A DNA stretch of 62,546 nt. It comes from Lingula anatina (taxonomy: Eukaryota > Brachiopoda > Lingulata > Lingulida > Lingulidae). The notes under the pieces are model-generated. The model was not told the origin of the DNA and ran no database searches. It saw only the letters and a list, made by a program, of their open reading frames with translations. The DNA lies in assembly GCF_001039355.2 (NCBI RefSeq), contig NW_019775949.1:80294-142839 (forward strand). Direction: 5' to 3'. Made by a program: the position numbers and the translations under genes. Shown piece after piece: positions 22,456 to 35,900 of the stretch (the stretch's first letter is position 1; the number at the start of each line of letters is the position of its first letter).

Positions 22456-25185
22456 GTAAGTTCAACACTTGTCCACTCTATTAATTCCCAAGATACACCA
22501 TACCAAATCTTATGAAAAAACTACAATCCGTAAACCTGTTTTAGTTCTAGGTTCCTAATTTTTGAGTCATCTCACTTTGGAGATAGAAAAAGGTGAAATT
22601 CACAGAAAATTTAGAGCTTCTCAAGCCATCAGGTTTGTTTTATAGATCATATTTTTCTCAACAGTTTAAAATATGTGATAAAGAAATGTTGTCTAAATTC
22701 CCAGGTTATTTCTTTTGCTAATGCACACATGTCTGCTATTTTGAAAACATGCTCCATGTTAACTCAAACATTCCGTCCTCTGAAGCTCCACTTGGCAAGG
22801 AGACTGAAAAAAATTGATATTGATTTCTTGATGAAACACCAGGAAATCACTGCCAGTCAGCAGAGGCTTACACTCAGGCCATACATAGGCTGACCACAAA
22901 ATACATTCTTTTCCCAAGTGCCCATTAACATTTTAGTGTGTCGACAAGGTGGATTTGCATGAATCTCACTCAGTGGCAATGTGTGCTTCTGTAGAACGAA
23001 TAATAAATTTGTTTCATATTACATCAATCTATTCCATCCAATTAATTTAGATGCCCCTAAATTATTGTACCGCCTCCTCTTATTTTTCTGAAGGGGGAGC
23101 ACTATAAAAACTGAAGTTCAAACCCTGTGGAATCTGTTTAACTCATATCATAAGGACTGATATAGGTCTTACACCATGAACAGAGAATATTTGACCACCA
23201 AAATGGTTGGCTGTCTACAGCTACATGTCCAGTAAGCTGGCACCAAGGTTCTCAAGTCAATATTCAGGATTTCCATAATACAATAGTGAGTCTGCTTGAA
23301 AAGGTATCATTAACATGTCTTGCCACTATAAGATACCTGTTGTCTTTCCATGCTGCATGCATGACTGGCTAGCTGGAATGTTCTTACTAACCAGTCACCA
23401 CCCCTGGCTCATTAGGCTAGCCAGATACACTGATAAGTCACCCTTTTATATGGTATGTGGAGCTATTTAAGCCCTGGCTGGACTACACAGAAAATTATAT
23501 AATACAAGGATTTATATGAAGGGCCATTTTTTATGCTTGTTCTAAATCAGTGCTTTCACTGGAATTTATACACACTTGAAAGTAGGAACATCCAATTAAG
23601 ATTCTTACAACTGTCTGTGTAAAAATACAAAAGGAGAATGTATGGAAAATTAATTATCCCCATACAAAAGATAAAATCATGTACCTGAACAAGTTATTGT
23701 TAACTAGATTGTGCTGTATTGAGACATTTTGGTTCAAAAGTAATACAGGTAAATATGAGACACCTGGAGATATATATATATATACCTTGAAAAAAATTAT
23801 TATTAGACTTACTAATTATGATGTAAGCAAAGACCTTTTGTGCAATTGCTACAGCTTGATGACCTCAAATAAATTGTGAATGATCCATGCTGGTTGCCAC
23901 GTACAACTTATTAGTTATGATGTTATATTTTTTACAACATTTCCACAAAATGTTACATCTATTTATTCTATGTTGCCGATTTTTAAATAACTTCCATATA
24001 GTTTTTATTTAAACCATACAAAATACGTTGAAATAATAACAAAAAAATCTACCAATAGTAGCAAGGCACATGATTTTATCATATGACTGAAGAACTGATT
24101 GTGTTTTAATATTGAAAATTTATTCATCTTGTCACATATCTTCTTCATTTCTTGACACACTTGACCATTGAGTAACAGAGAAAAATTAATGATAATTATC
24201 GTGAATCATTTGTATAATAGATGCAATGCTTGGCCTTCAGTGATCCACTTAGGGACACATATGCAAGCACATATTGTACTGTGGCAGTACTCCTCTATAC
24301 AAGAATGTAATACAGCTAAATGGGTGTTCTGTCTGCTCATCACAGTATGCAAATTCCCCATGTGTTTTATCAGCTGTTAATCTATTGGAGCAGCATACTG
24401 AGAATACTGAATACATCAGTCATTAGAGCATTAGGGAGTCTTCTGTGAGGCTGTTCACATGGGGCTACTTTTGACTGGAAATTGGCTTCACTTCCACTGT
24501 CAGACAGCCACATTTTCTGACAATCTAATGTGGATTAGGCTAATTTCTGGTTTTAAAGAATACTGGTTTGAATAGACCCGAACATTGCAGATATACCCAA
24601 CCCTAAATGAATGAGCCTTTTCTTTGGTTTACTCACCCTCCTTCCTATTCAAAAATTCCAATCCAAGGTATGAATCATAAATGGCCTCAGTCTACAGTGG
24701 TAGGTCCTATCACACTGTTAACATAATCTTCTCCACAAACTAGGAGTTCATGTGACAGTCATTCATTTTACGAATAATCCAGGTCATGGGAAAATAATGG
24801 GTTGTGTATTCATGGGCAGACATAGGGGGTGACACAAGAGAAACATTCTTCCTTTCTAACAACTACCTTTGGCTTCCCCCCCCCCCCCCAATCAACATCC
24901 TGGGTCTAAATGTGAATATCAATATCCTACATGTTGAGTAATGTCATAAACATTTCATCATCAACTTTCATTCAATGCTAGCCTATAGTTCAATACACTG
25001 AGAGGCTAGTTACTTAAATATCAAACGGAAAGTGAGACTTAATACAGCATTCATTAAATAAGGCACGTCTTTAGTCTTTTATGTGCATGATTGGTATTTA
25101 ACATTTGCTGCTTTTTAAGCATGCTGCTTTTTCAGCACTGAGAATCAGGTATATACTTACACTATCCTACTACTGTTGCACCTGT

Positions 25186-25800
25186 ACAGTGCACCTGTAT
25201 TTTTTACATGACCAATTATCAGTCCCACAAACAATTATATCATAAGCTAATTTCTTTTAAAACTATTGCCTTAATATGGATTAGCCCTAACTACAAATGC
25301 TGAACAGGAAGAAGCAGGATGACAAGAGGCATTCCAGCAAGCCACTGTTTGGAAAAGGATGGTCTTAGAAATATTTAGCCTACTTTTACCGAATTCCTCC
25401 TGACTAAAACAATATATAACATGTACCAAATAAGGCAAAATTCCATCTTTTCTATGCATACTTGAAAATGTTTTCAAACCAAAGAAGTTTACAGCCTTAC
25501 AACTTCAGAAGCACATATGCCTCTGCACCTGTTTTTTTTCTTTTTTTAATGTAACCAATTATCAGTCCCATGAACTCTGCATCAATAGCTAAATTTCTTT
25601 TAAAAGTATTGCCTTATTCTTATCTTTCAAAGCTGTGTGAGTAATGAAAAGAGAGAGAGAGGATGACAAAACACATTCCAGCAGGTCGCTGTGTTGTAAA
25701 GGATAGTCTTGGAAATATTTAACCTTGCCCCCATCCCCCTCAAAATTACCTTTCACTAAAATCAACCAAATCAATCTACAGCTAAAGGGAATTGTTGACA
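25186..25800. repeat. Diverged direct duplication of about 280 bp
   Basis: The blocks starting near 25186 and 25527 share CCAATTATCAGTCCCA, GCTAATTTCTTTTAAAA-like, GGATGACAA, CATTCCAGCA and GAAATATTTA segments in the same order, at clearly lower identity than the large duplications. It therefore looks like an old local tandem duplication. Confidence 0.75.
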
Positions 25801-26890
25801 CTGTAAAAGAGCAAGAAAAAATATAGGTACACTAGTATTAGGGATGCCCCAAAATTCTCAAGGTTTGTTAGTCACAAGTTTGTTGGTCCAAAAGTTAACC
25901 TAAGACATTGTTCTGTCTGCATCACTTTTCATAACATTTTTGCTTTGAATATTTTTCTTATGTCTAATTTCTACTGCACCTTGGACCTAGTGAACCTCAA
26001 AACAAATATTAAAGTTTGAAACCAGTGAACTTTCTGACTAAAAAAAAACAATAAAGACTAACAACATGCACACAAAATGTTAACAACTAAGCTTCTTGAA
26101 AATATAACATTATCAGTTGTAAAAAGTGTTGAGCTTGAGACCAGATATTAAAAGTAAAAAATGGGCTTGAATTTGGGCATGAATTAAAAGGATCTATTGG
26201 ATAATACAGTGTTTTAGATTAATGAAAAATGCAAATGAATCTGAAGTTCAGCATAACAGATATGCATGTTTTAAAATACAATCAAGATCTCATTTAGTAT
26301 TTAGTGCCTGTAGTCCATTAGTTTAGGCAAGTCTCAGGCCTCAGTTGTGCTCTTCTTAGATATGCTAGGCCCCCATTTAAAAACAAAACTAGTTTTGGTA
26401 ACTAAAAAAAACTTTAGTCAGACATTCAGTTTGCACTTTAATGCCATCACTTAGGAGTAAAATAGGAAATCTAGCGCAGGTATTTTAAGCCTGCACGCTA
26501 TCTGAATTTTGAAATGTCAAACGGCAACATTTGCATTTTTCACTGCCAGCTATATGCAAGAATTCATATAATAAAGCCTGTGATAAATATTCAAATGAAC
26601 TCCATATTGCCTAGGCTCTAAACAACTTTACAGGCAGACATCCTTCATTGACGTTCACTCTTGATCAAAATAACCTCTTCTTCTCTGTGTTGCATAAAAC
26701 AGTAATGATTTCTTGAATAACTCAATGGAAAGTGTTGTAAACAGCAGCCGGCCGGCCCCAGGCCAGCGTGTATGCCGAGCCGGATGTCAAACTCTTGAAA
26801 TGATGGCCGGTGAAAATATAACCAGAAATGAAAGCACTTATATCCCCCGATGACGCTAGAAATCTATCACACTTCTAAAAAATAACTCAC

Positions 26891-27010
26891 CCTGTAAGGT
26901 AGCCTACTAGGTAAAATTGATCAACCTCCTTCTTTCTGATAAATTCCGACAGTGCTGGAATCGTGAGATCCTCTCAACTCCAGGCCGAGTGAGCGAGCTT
27001 GATGCTGTGA
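26891..27010 (-). promoter_or_regulatory. Probable 5' non-coding first exon and promoter area of gene 1 (upper end approximate)
   Basis: A strong minus-strand donor, ACAGG|GTGAGT, lies at 26891, and the acceptor before the start codon is at 20862. Together they suggest a non-coding first exon and an intron of about 6 kb. The surrounding 26.74-27.1 kb is more GC- and CpG-rich than the flanking DNA, for instance around 26745-26800. No TATA box was identified, and the upper limit given is a guess. Confidence 0.4.
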
Positions 27011-29732
27011 GTGATCTGTGACAGCAAGGTACGGTGCTGTTGTGTCACTTGGCCTTCCACTCACTTAGTCTGCCTCCCGCCTGTGATTAATTCCTTCACT
27101 GTCTCTTGCAGCTGTAATAAGATAGGCTGGTTTCACAGGCGAGACTGGTAGATAAAGACAACGGATGATCTCGCTGCACGACATATGGAGCATGACGTCT
27201 ATTTACCGCCCATTTCTTTATATTTGCCCCGTCCAATTATCTGGATGTTTGACCTGTTTGATATTTGGACGAGGGTGATTTTGTGCAATAATGATATATT
27301 CACGTACGAGGATCCGTTTAAATAATTCAACTTGTAAAATGTTCATCGTCTAATTAAATAACCATTGCTCAGAAGCAAAGGGGAGATCTGTTTTCTCTCA
27401 ATACAAAAGGGAATTTGTGAGTGATAACCATTCACACTAAAATATGCAGTGTCAGAAACATTACAAATCCATTCGCTTAAAATGTTATCACACAAGGAGG
27501 CGTATACTGGTAGATAAAAGATGGTGATATATTAGTTAAAAAAATATATTCCGAAATGCGTTTGGATGTGGTGTTCATAATAAATGAATCGGGTGAAGCC
27601 GACATTGAACAAAAAAAGTGCCGGAAACGAGAAAAAAAAAAAAAGGCCTGTATATAATGAACGATTCGCACACTTTCTTTTTTGGTACCCGATCCAATGT
27701 GCTCACTAAAAAAAGGGAAAATTCGTACAAAATCCGAGGGTAAAATATTAATTTTGTCTTAATTTTGGTTTATACATATATAGTGATAAAAATCAAGAAA
27801 TTTGGCACTTTGAAATACAACAGAATGCCGAATATCAAAGTCTAAGTCTATCAAAGTCAAAGTCAAAGTCTTTTCTTATCTGATTATGACTGCTCTATTG
27901 TGGGATGTCTTCCCCTTCTAAGCGAAGGACATTAAATTTTCTCCATTTTACAACAACGTCATGCAAGGAATTAGAATTAAATATGTAATTTCTTGGGTTA
28001 TCATATGTTATTCTATAATTACTCTTAAGGGTTGTAAGGTCTGTAATCTTAATCATTAGACACACGTGCTTGCAAAAAAATTGCTAGCATTATATCCTTT
28101 TTCGCAAAAGTTATTTTAACTGTTGGTTACGGTTTATGTTTTAAAATCTATAAAATCTGCCGTTTTGATCAATTTTGTCAAGAAAAATGATGAAATAAAT
28201 TATCACAGTTGATTATTGAAAGTGTCCAAATAATCCAAAAGAGAACAAAGAAGTATCAGAAACCCTATTTCCTAGCTAAATTCAACTAAAACGATGTCTT
28301 TTTTTTTATCTAATTGTCCGTGCAATCAGTTTATCGCTCAAGCCTCAACTGATTATCTAAAAATTTTATTGTTAACAAATCGGGTGAGGTGATTTCTTCA
28401 TGGTAAATAACTTCAGATAGATTATATCAGAATATCAAACACCCTCCTGTTGTTTTGATAGATGCGATTAGATACTACATGAACACGAACAATATTTTCA
28501 ATATTCTTTTTTTAACCCCAAGGTGAATAATTTTTGCTTACAGGTAATGATGCTTTAGGTTAAACGAAATTATAGTCTACTCTCCACAACTGTAATAAAA
28601 TGAATGGAGAGTGTATATCAGTCAGAAAGAGAGAGAGAGAGTCCGTATCTGGTAGCCAAAATGTGACTTGGATGTCAGTATTTGATAAGGAAACGGAGAC
28701 TGAGGAGTAAGTGTTTTAGGAAACCAGTATCAGATGGTGCATTGGCTCTTTCCTAAGTACAGATACTGTGAAACCCAAGACATGGCATATACACAAATAA
28801 GTCGCTCACTTTGGGGCATCGGCACGTCGTAGATGACTGCATATTGTAATGGCGACTTGCTCCTTGTTTTCAGAGCAAGCCTAAAGGCCAACATTAAGAT
28901 TAGAAATGCTGATAGGTGACTAAGATACTTGTTTTGTATCTAAAGCTAAAATTACCTGACTGAAGCTTATCAATTACAGAAAAGGACTTGGTGCCCATCT
29001 GTCTTTTCATCTTTCCTTTCATGTATGCTTGCCAAGTATATTACACAACACCACCCAGACCAGTCCGTGAATAGAACTGGAATATCATATCCATTTTTTT
29101 GTTTGTTTTGTTTTGTAAAATTCTAAATATCAAAGCGCAACCAAAGTTCAAAACAAGGTTTGCCAAATACTTTTAAACATGTTAAAAGCACATTACATTA
29201 GCTTCCTTTTATTAGTTTAAATTCCACTGCGTTATTTCATCATCGCATGACTTTTGTTATGACAGATGCGGTTGATGGATGGTATGTCCTAATATTTCCA
29301 TATGGTTTTTATTTTAAGGGAATGCGTTAGAAGCGACAGTCAAGGGCACCCGCATATTTTTCCCAAATAGAATGTGGAAATATCCACTTATGATATTAAA
29401 ACATTTTTGCATATAAAAAGATGAGACACTACTTCAGAGCGTCGTCTCGTACACTAGTAGAAAAACACTAACCAATAAGTGACACTCAGAGCGAGCACTC
29501 AACCCCGTCAAGAAAAGAGACAGTGAGATGGAGAGGGGGGTAAAGAAAGAGATAAGGGAGTATCTTCAACTTGAACCAGGTTTACTACAATGAAGTTTAA
29601 CTTAATTAAAAACAACGCTTCATTGTACCACCCCGCTATGTTATCTCCCAGCACTAAAGTAAGCACTAAAAGGCGCGTGGTGGGTAATGGACCTGTCGGC
29701 ACGCTCTGGTCACCCCGTGATGTCAGCTATTG

Positions 29733-29890
29733 GGCGCATTCCTAATGAAAATATCGTTCTATGTAGATCGGCCCAACTATGCGGGGACTCTCTCTGAATG
29801 CAAACAGATAAACGCGCCACCGCCTGATTTACCAAGCTTAAACACCAGCCTTTCTGCATTCTACTCAACGCCAAGAGGAGGCGTGTTGAC
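29733..29890 (+). mobile_element. Partial MITE, family A (copy 2)
   Basis: The left arm (GTAGATCGGCCCAACTATGC and what follows) and the internal segment containing CACCAGCCTTTCTGCATTCT match the element at 42041-42297. No matching right arm was found. Confidence 0.65.
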
Positions 29891-31394
29891 TACCATCTAT
29901 AAACCCACCCACCTCATGTTTTTGCCTCAACTTACCATCTTGTTTAGATTTAGTAGAGATACATGTACGCCGGTATGGTAATGACTTTTGGAATTATTTA
30001 GCTGAAAAATGGCTAACATGTATCCACTCATTGCTTGGTTGACGAAAGTGCCTACAGTTTATTTTAAAATAAATGTAGTTCAGTTGCATGTGAGGTGTGT
30101 TTGGAATAACTTCTAGAGAAAATCGACCGTGCCTCTCCTTCCAACCAGCCAAATCGTCAGTGTCTATCATTTACACAGCTAATCTCATGTTTGAACAAGG
30201 ATATTATAGACTACATTTTATCAAATAACACTTACTGAATAAATGATAAATAAATAGATAAATACTTTTTTCTTGCAGTGGAGTTTCGTTATATCCGTCA
30301 ACGAAATGGGATGAATATTGACAGTGAAAAAGGTAACTTGGATTTTCGGGACAACGCTTGATTTCGCCGGCAAACAATACCTATGATTCAACAATTATAT
30401 TTTCATTACCGAACAATGTCTGATAAAAGAAGAAAAAGAAATGAAATAAATAAATTCATCTTTTGCAAGCAGTATACATGTGTTTCATAGTTTAAAATTG
30501 ATATCCGAATATTTAGGCTGGTTATGACGTTTTTGTTTCGATTTAAAAATGACTCATTTGAATATAAACCTTGATTGTGACAGTACAGAGTAACGCAACT
30601 TGATTAAGTAGCGCAAGTTAATTCCCATTTAAAAATATTTCTATTGTTTAAATACGGTTTATAAATTTGTCAAATAAAAAACCCTCCAAATATCAAGACC
30701 AAACGACATGTAAGATTAAATGAGACACCAGGTTTTTGCCATAGTTTGCCCAAGGCAAAGTGATGTCAAGTGTGTTGAACCGAGTGTGTTGAAGATTCGA
30801 TTGGTTTCAAAGCATCGATTTCCTGGAGTTATTCTTAGAGCTGAGTTAGCCTCGTTTACGTCCCAGTTGTAACGGCCTAAGTATTTTTCCGTGTTCTCAA
30901 CAGAATATGTGACCAAGACTGGACTGAAACCAAAACTTAATGCTTGATCAGCTGCTTTGACCCGTTATGTTGGTTAATGAAGGCGCAGGTTATGAGAAGA
31001 ATATTCAGTTATACAACAAGGATGAGAAAAATTACCAGGAAAACTAACTCTGAAATCACGCTCATGATTCCATTGATATTTCCACCTTGCAGTTAGGTCA
31101 TGTGTAGATGTTTCCTTCCAATAAAAGATGAAGAATATCTATAAAACATATGTTATTTTACATAATTTACAAGCTTCAATTTCCCATTAGGCTTCCAAAA
31201 GAATGCAAACGCATTTAAGATGATATTTATGATATTTCGCATCTTCTCTGAATGACCTCTCTGTGCAAGGAAAAACGCATCGAGTTTTCACATCTAACAC
31301 AATGTCAAATGATATGCAGGGCTTTAGCTGGTTGTATCTCAGGTGGAGCTTCAAATCAAAAGGCGGGGCTTCCAAGAACTGAGCAGCCTCAAAA

Positions 31395-31395
<1 letters not shown>

Positions 31396-31438
<43 letters not shown>
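31396..31438 (+). repeat. (TAA)n microsatellite
   Basis: About 14 uninterrupted ATA/TAA triplets. Confidence 0.95.
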
Positions 31439-31673
31439 TGGGGGTGGGGGCAGCTTATACATATATTAAAGCAAAAAGGCAGAAATCAGATTTGAACTTT
31501 GATATGTGCACACCAAAAGTACTTTCCTGCTAAACAAAATCTGAGTATACGCGTTGTAATTTTCTAAAAACAAGGCAAATTTTGTTTGCTTTGTTCAAAG
31601 CATTTTAAACTTCATAAAAGTAATTTAGGACTGCTTCTATAGACATATATGACAGCTATGCATCATTGTGAGA

Positions 31674-31676
<3 letters not shown>

Positions 31677-31722
<46 letters not shown>

Positions 31723-31723
31723 A
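31677..31723 (+). repeat. (AAAT)n microsatellite
   Basis: About 11 AAAT tetramers in direct succession. Confidence 0.95.
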
Positions 31724-32280
31724 CGAAAAAGAATATAATGAGATCTGAAAATCTTTTCTGTTATTATGAATTTATGAAAAAGGTAGACCTTTATTTGACA
31801 AAATGCCTAAAGGCAAAAATATCAAAAACATTTTGATATGGTGTTTTGTGCCAATTAGTTGCCCCTATGCCTTTTGTTAGCATATTTTTTTCCGAAACTA
31901 AAGGTACTCATTCACGTTACTCATTTTGTTAGTACTACTTATATGTAGATGTTATAAAGCCTTCTATCCATAATGTGAAATACCCTTATCAAATTTTAAT
32001 TTTTTAAAAAAATTTTTTATTATTTATTTATTTATTTATTATTTTTTTTTTTACAAATCCAGCCATTCTGTTTTAGAGTCGAAATCACGTTTTCTCTATT
32101 CAGCGAACTATTAGACTATATTTTCCAATTACCGACGCGCCAGTTTGCCTCGTATAGGCTTGTGCATGGCTAATAACACGATAAACCACCTCTTTTGGCT
32201 TCATTTTAGGGTAATGACATAGCTACGTAACCCACCTGGAATGTGCTCGACCTACTTTCTGTATATTTTGCTTCCGGTTG

Positions 32281-32307
32281 TCATCGGTCAGTGTATGTAA
32301 GGAAGAG
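32281..32307 (+). other. Possible non-coding first exon of the calpain gene (donor at 32307; start unknown)
   Basis: The donor GAAGAG|GTAAGA at 32307 and the acceptor tatggtttcag|AGCTGG at 32452/32453 would remove a 145 bp 5' UTR intron just before the start codon. The transcription start is not determined. Confidence 0.4.
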
Positions 32308-32452
32308 GTAAGAAGCAGGTAGGCGGATGTTCTTGGTAAATACAATATAAATAAATCTTGAATCAAAATTTGCATTAGAGCTCTTTGGTTTGACAACATA
32401 GAGCGCGGGACTGCATTTTCAACTAACGCCCTTATAATTTATATGGTTTCAG

Positions 32453-32960
32453 AGCTGGTCAGCTAATTAACCCATCAATCATGTCGTCGGGACATCGCAC
32501 AGTGACCACTACGTATCGCTACGGCGGGCCTGGTGGCAAGACTGAAACCCGCACCATTACAATTGGAGGCGACGGAGGAGGCGGTCAGTTCAGAATTGGA
32601 GATCGCTTTCCAGACTTTCCAGGGTTCGAGGACTTCGGTTTTCCAGATATGCCAGGCTTCAAGCACAGCGGACCGGCTCCAGGCCCTCGTCCTGTTCCCG
32701 TTCACCACGGCGGCGGTTATCCTGGTGGAAACAAACCCGCCGCCCCGGGCCCAAAGGCCCCTGCTACTTGCATTCGGAGCACGGGTGTGGTCAAGCCTGA
32801 CATCCCCACCGGGGCAACTACCGTGCAGAATTTCGAAGAATTAAAAGCGCAGTGTTTGAGAGAAGGGAGGCTGTTTGAAGATCCAGAGTTTCCAGCCATA
32901 AACCAATCCATTTTCTACAGTCGCGCTCCCCCACGCCCTTTTCAGTGGAAACGGCCTCAT
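32453..32960 (+). CDS. Calpain exon 1: N-terminal extension and start of protease region
   Basis: ATG at 32481 after an in-frame-neutral 28 bp leader; donor GGCCTCAT|GTGAGT at 32960; 160 codons, phase 0. The peptide begins [20 protein letters not shown] and has Gly-rich and Phe/Pro-rich segments ([19 protein letters not shown]). The conserved calpain anchor follows: [24 protein letters not shown] and the WKRPH strand that always precedes the catalytic Cys region. The exon is GC-rich compared with its introns. The first 110 or so residues have no counterpart in vertebrate CAPN1/2. They look like low-complexity leader sequence, as seen in several invertebrate calpains. Confidence 0.93.
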
Positions 32961-35900
32961 GTGAGTAAGATTTTTAATGTAAAATGTAGTAGGCAGAAAA
33001 TTACACATTTTTGTATGGTGTATAATTTTGATTTCTGTGAATCATTCCAAATTATAAATACCTTAATAATTATTTATTTGAGATTTATTAGTTGTCTTTT
33101 TTTAAGCAGTCTACTTATTTGAGTTTTTTTTCATAATTTTTTTAAATATATCATAATCCATTGTGTAACTTAAATTACATTGAGGTTTATTTGCATTTGA
33201 GTTACACAAAGTAGGTAACATCCGATAATCGAAAATGGAAATTAAGTTGAAATAATTCTTGAACAATATTTAAGCCCTGTTATATACCAGAGGTTGAAAA
33301 CTGACATACCACTCCCTGCTGGGTGGCTGCAGACCTATCTCAGCTTCCTACATTATCTTTGAAATAAATGATGGATGGGTAGTGGGTTATGATGAGGCCC
33401 ATCTGCTCAACCTAGATACAGCCTTGACATGTCAAAACAGTGAGAAATAACCCTCGTTTTTCACTAACATTTGCATCAGTACATTTCATGAGTTTCTACC
33501 CTGGCTAAAAATCTACCAGATCTTGTGGCCTTAAATATGAAAGATTAAATATTTACCAGTCTTTGGTGTGTAACTATTCCTTATAGAAACTATACTATGC
33601 ATATTTGCACAGAAACCACTTGACCTCTTCAGAAAAAAATATTGAAAGAAAGTTTAGCTTTATTGGACTTCTCAGCACTGGTGTCTTCAGAACATAAAGC
33701 TTCTGACTTCATGGGGGATCCCAAAAGTAAAGATAACTAAACTGGGAACAGTAGACCACTCGGATCCAGGAACTCTATCCAGCACTGTGAAAATGCACCC
33801 ATTTAGACCCCTTGTAAATAATTAGTATTTATAATTGATTTATTCAGAATGGACCATTGCCATACTGGTAGTTCTTGTTTATTTACACTTAACTAACTAG
33901 CAAAATAATTGTAAATACTTTGAATTGTCTATACTTTCAGAAGAACTTTAAAAATCCTAAAAATGATTTCGGATATCATCAGTTAAAACCTTGGCAAATT
34001 GTATGTTTCATTTAAGATATGCTCACTTTTTTTTTGTAAATCTGAGAACTTGGGACATTTGTCTGACATTCGTAAATTTCATGTGAGAGAAGTATTTGTT
34101 AAGGGACCATCTCAAAGTCCACTTCCTTTCTCTGAATTAATGGTCTTTCATTTTTGGCCACACCATCTCCGCCCCCAATTTAGAAATAATTAAAACTCAA
34201 GATCTGAAAAATTACTTTGAGTCATGTTAAATTTGACAAGCACAGTTTAAAACATTTCAGTTGCATTAGTTTTAGATTTATCTGAAAATCAAGATTATGC
34301 AGAAGATGCTTGTTATGACAAAAATCACGCAAAAGAAGGTTTAAGTGGCTAGAGATGGCAAATAAACATCATTGCAACCTTATGACATTAAATTGAAGTT
34401 TTTTAATGAAATATTTAAAAGTAATTTGATTTAGAGAAATGAATGATCTGTTTAAGATGAACTCTTATTTAGTAGGCATTTGTTTGTTGAAATTGATCTT
34501 AGAATAGTTGAAGTGGAACCAAAACAGGAAAAAAAAACACGATGCTATTACATTGCAATTCAATACTTTTTGAGTAAGGGGCATGATTCATGAAGTTTGC
34601 ATGTATTTAATTTACATTTGGACATTATTTGCATTGGAAGTATTTTCTATCTGTGTTCACAAAGAAAAGGATGTAGTTTGTCAGCACTGCTGCATCTTAA
34701 GCCTTCTGACACACATTGATGTTAAAATGAATCATGTTTTATAGGAAACCATAAGTTGAGAACTCCCTTGAAAGTTAACAGGAAGTTACTTAAAAATTGG
34801 TGTATGTGAAGGCGAGATGAAAGACATGATGGCTAATAAAAGACTACAAGATATACAGCAAATAGTCAACATGTGAATAAAGTCAACAAGAACATGTATG
34901 AAGAACACCTAAGTGTTCTAACATTTCAAAGGAAAGGATATAAAATTTCATTGTTCTTTTTAAACAGGAAGATGTAGGAGGGATAGCAATTCTGTATGTT
35001 GGCTAAAGTATAAAAATAGCATAAGAATCATAGTGTTGTCATGAGACAACATATTTAAAACACACTTATATTCTTTATAGCCTCCCAAATATCATAATAG
35101 GGCTCATATTAGTTTTTTGATAAAGAGTTATAAAAAGTAGCACAGAATTTTATACAGTATAATAATTGAGGCCAATTTATTAGGTTGTTGATAACAAAAT
35201 AGAAAAATATTTTTAAAAGCAGTTTTCATGATAGGATCTTAGGTATTTGAAGCAAAATTCTGCTTATCATAATAGGACTCACGTTACTTATTTAATAAAG
35301 AGTAGCATAGAATTTTCTTCAGTATAATGATCGAGTCATGCTTATTTATTTGTTAATAACAGAATAGAAAAATATTCTGAAGGCACTTTTCTTGATAGCA
35401 TCATAGGAGTGATGAAGCAAAATTCTGTATCATTTTTAAAAAGAAGTTCTTGTTAGACCAGGTATTGAAACATGTCTGTGATGTTTTGCAGTGAGCTGTT
35501 TTTAGTGCATTAGTTAATCACCCATTAAGTACCTCACACCCTTACTATGGATGGCCTCTTGATCCCAAAAATTAATGGAAGGTTTATTGAAGCTAAGACA
35601 TTCAAAATGAACCAAACATACCTATGTGTAAAGATGGTCTACAAGAAATTGAAGCTGAGGTAGAGAGCAATGTAAATAATGCTTGTTTCTGTTAGAAGTC
35701 TTGACTTTGGGTTTGCTTATCTCCGTTAAAGATCAGCTAGATCGTAGCTACTCCTTCCCACCATTTGTGATCAAGATTACAGATAGCAGTGTCCTGTATT
35801 CCAAAAATTTCTTGTTGTTGTTTTACCTAGTTTATTTTTTTAGTTCTGTTTGAGGAAAGAAACATTGATAAGTTAGATCATAGATTGCCCAACACCCACC

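Larger units (their letters stand above)
20863..26890 (-). other. Gene 1 long 5' intron (probable)
   Basis: 6 kb of AT-rich DNA between the proposed non-coding first exon and the first coding exon. No coding exon was recognised. It holds a poly-T tract (22431-22455), repeated motifs near 20930-21070, and a diverged tandem pair at 25186-25800. Confidence 0.45.
27011..32270. other. Intergenic region between the divergent genes
   Basis: About 5.2 kb separates the gene 1 5' end from the calpain 5' end, which point away from each other. No coding exon was recognised. It contains one arm plus body of MITE family A (29733-29890) and two microsatellites near 31.4 and 31.7 kb. Cis-regulatory elements are expected here but none can be named. 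Confidence 0.55.

Noticed and set aside
29730-29981. Peptide similarity YVDRPN-x-AGTL shared with the frame after the gene 1 first exon
   Set aside because: Both are translations of the same MITE terminal repeat (copies at 20345-20541 and 29733-29890), not a protein domain.
31252-31533. Open frames over the (TAA)n tract (Asn or Tyr homopolymers)
   Set aside because: A product of the microsatellite; no other support.
31396-31723. Regular repeats as a possible CRISPR array
   Set aside because: Simple microsatellites in animal DNA without spacers or cas genes.
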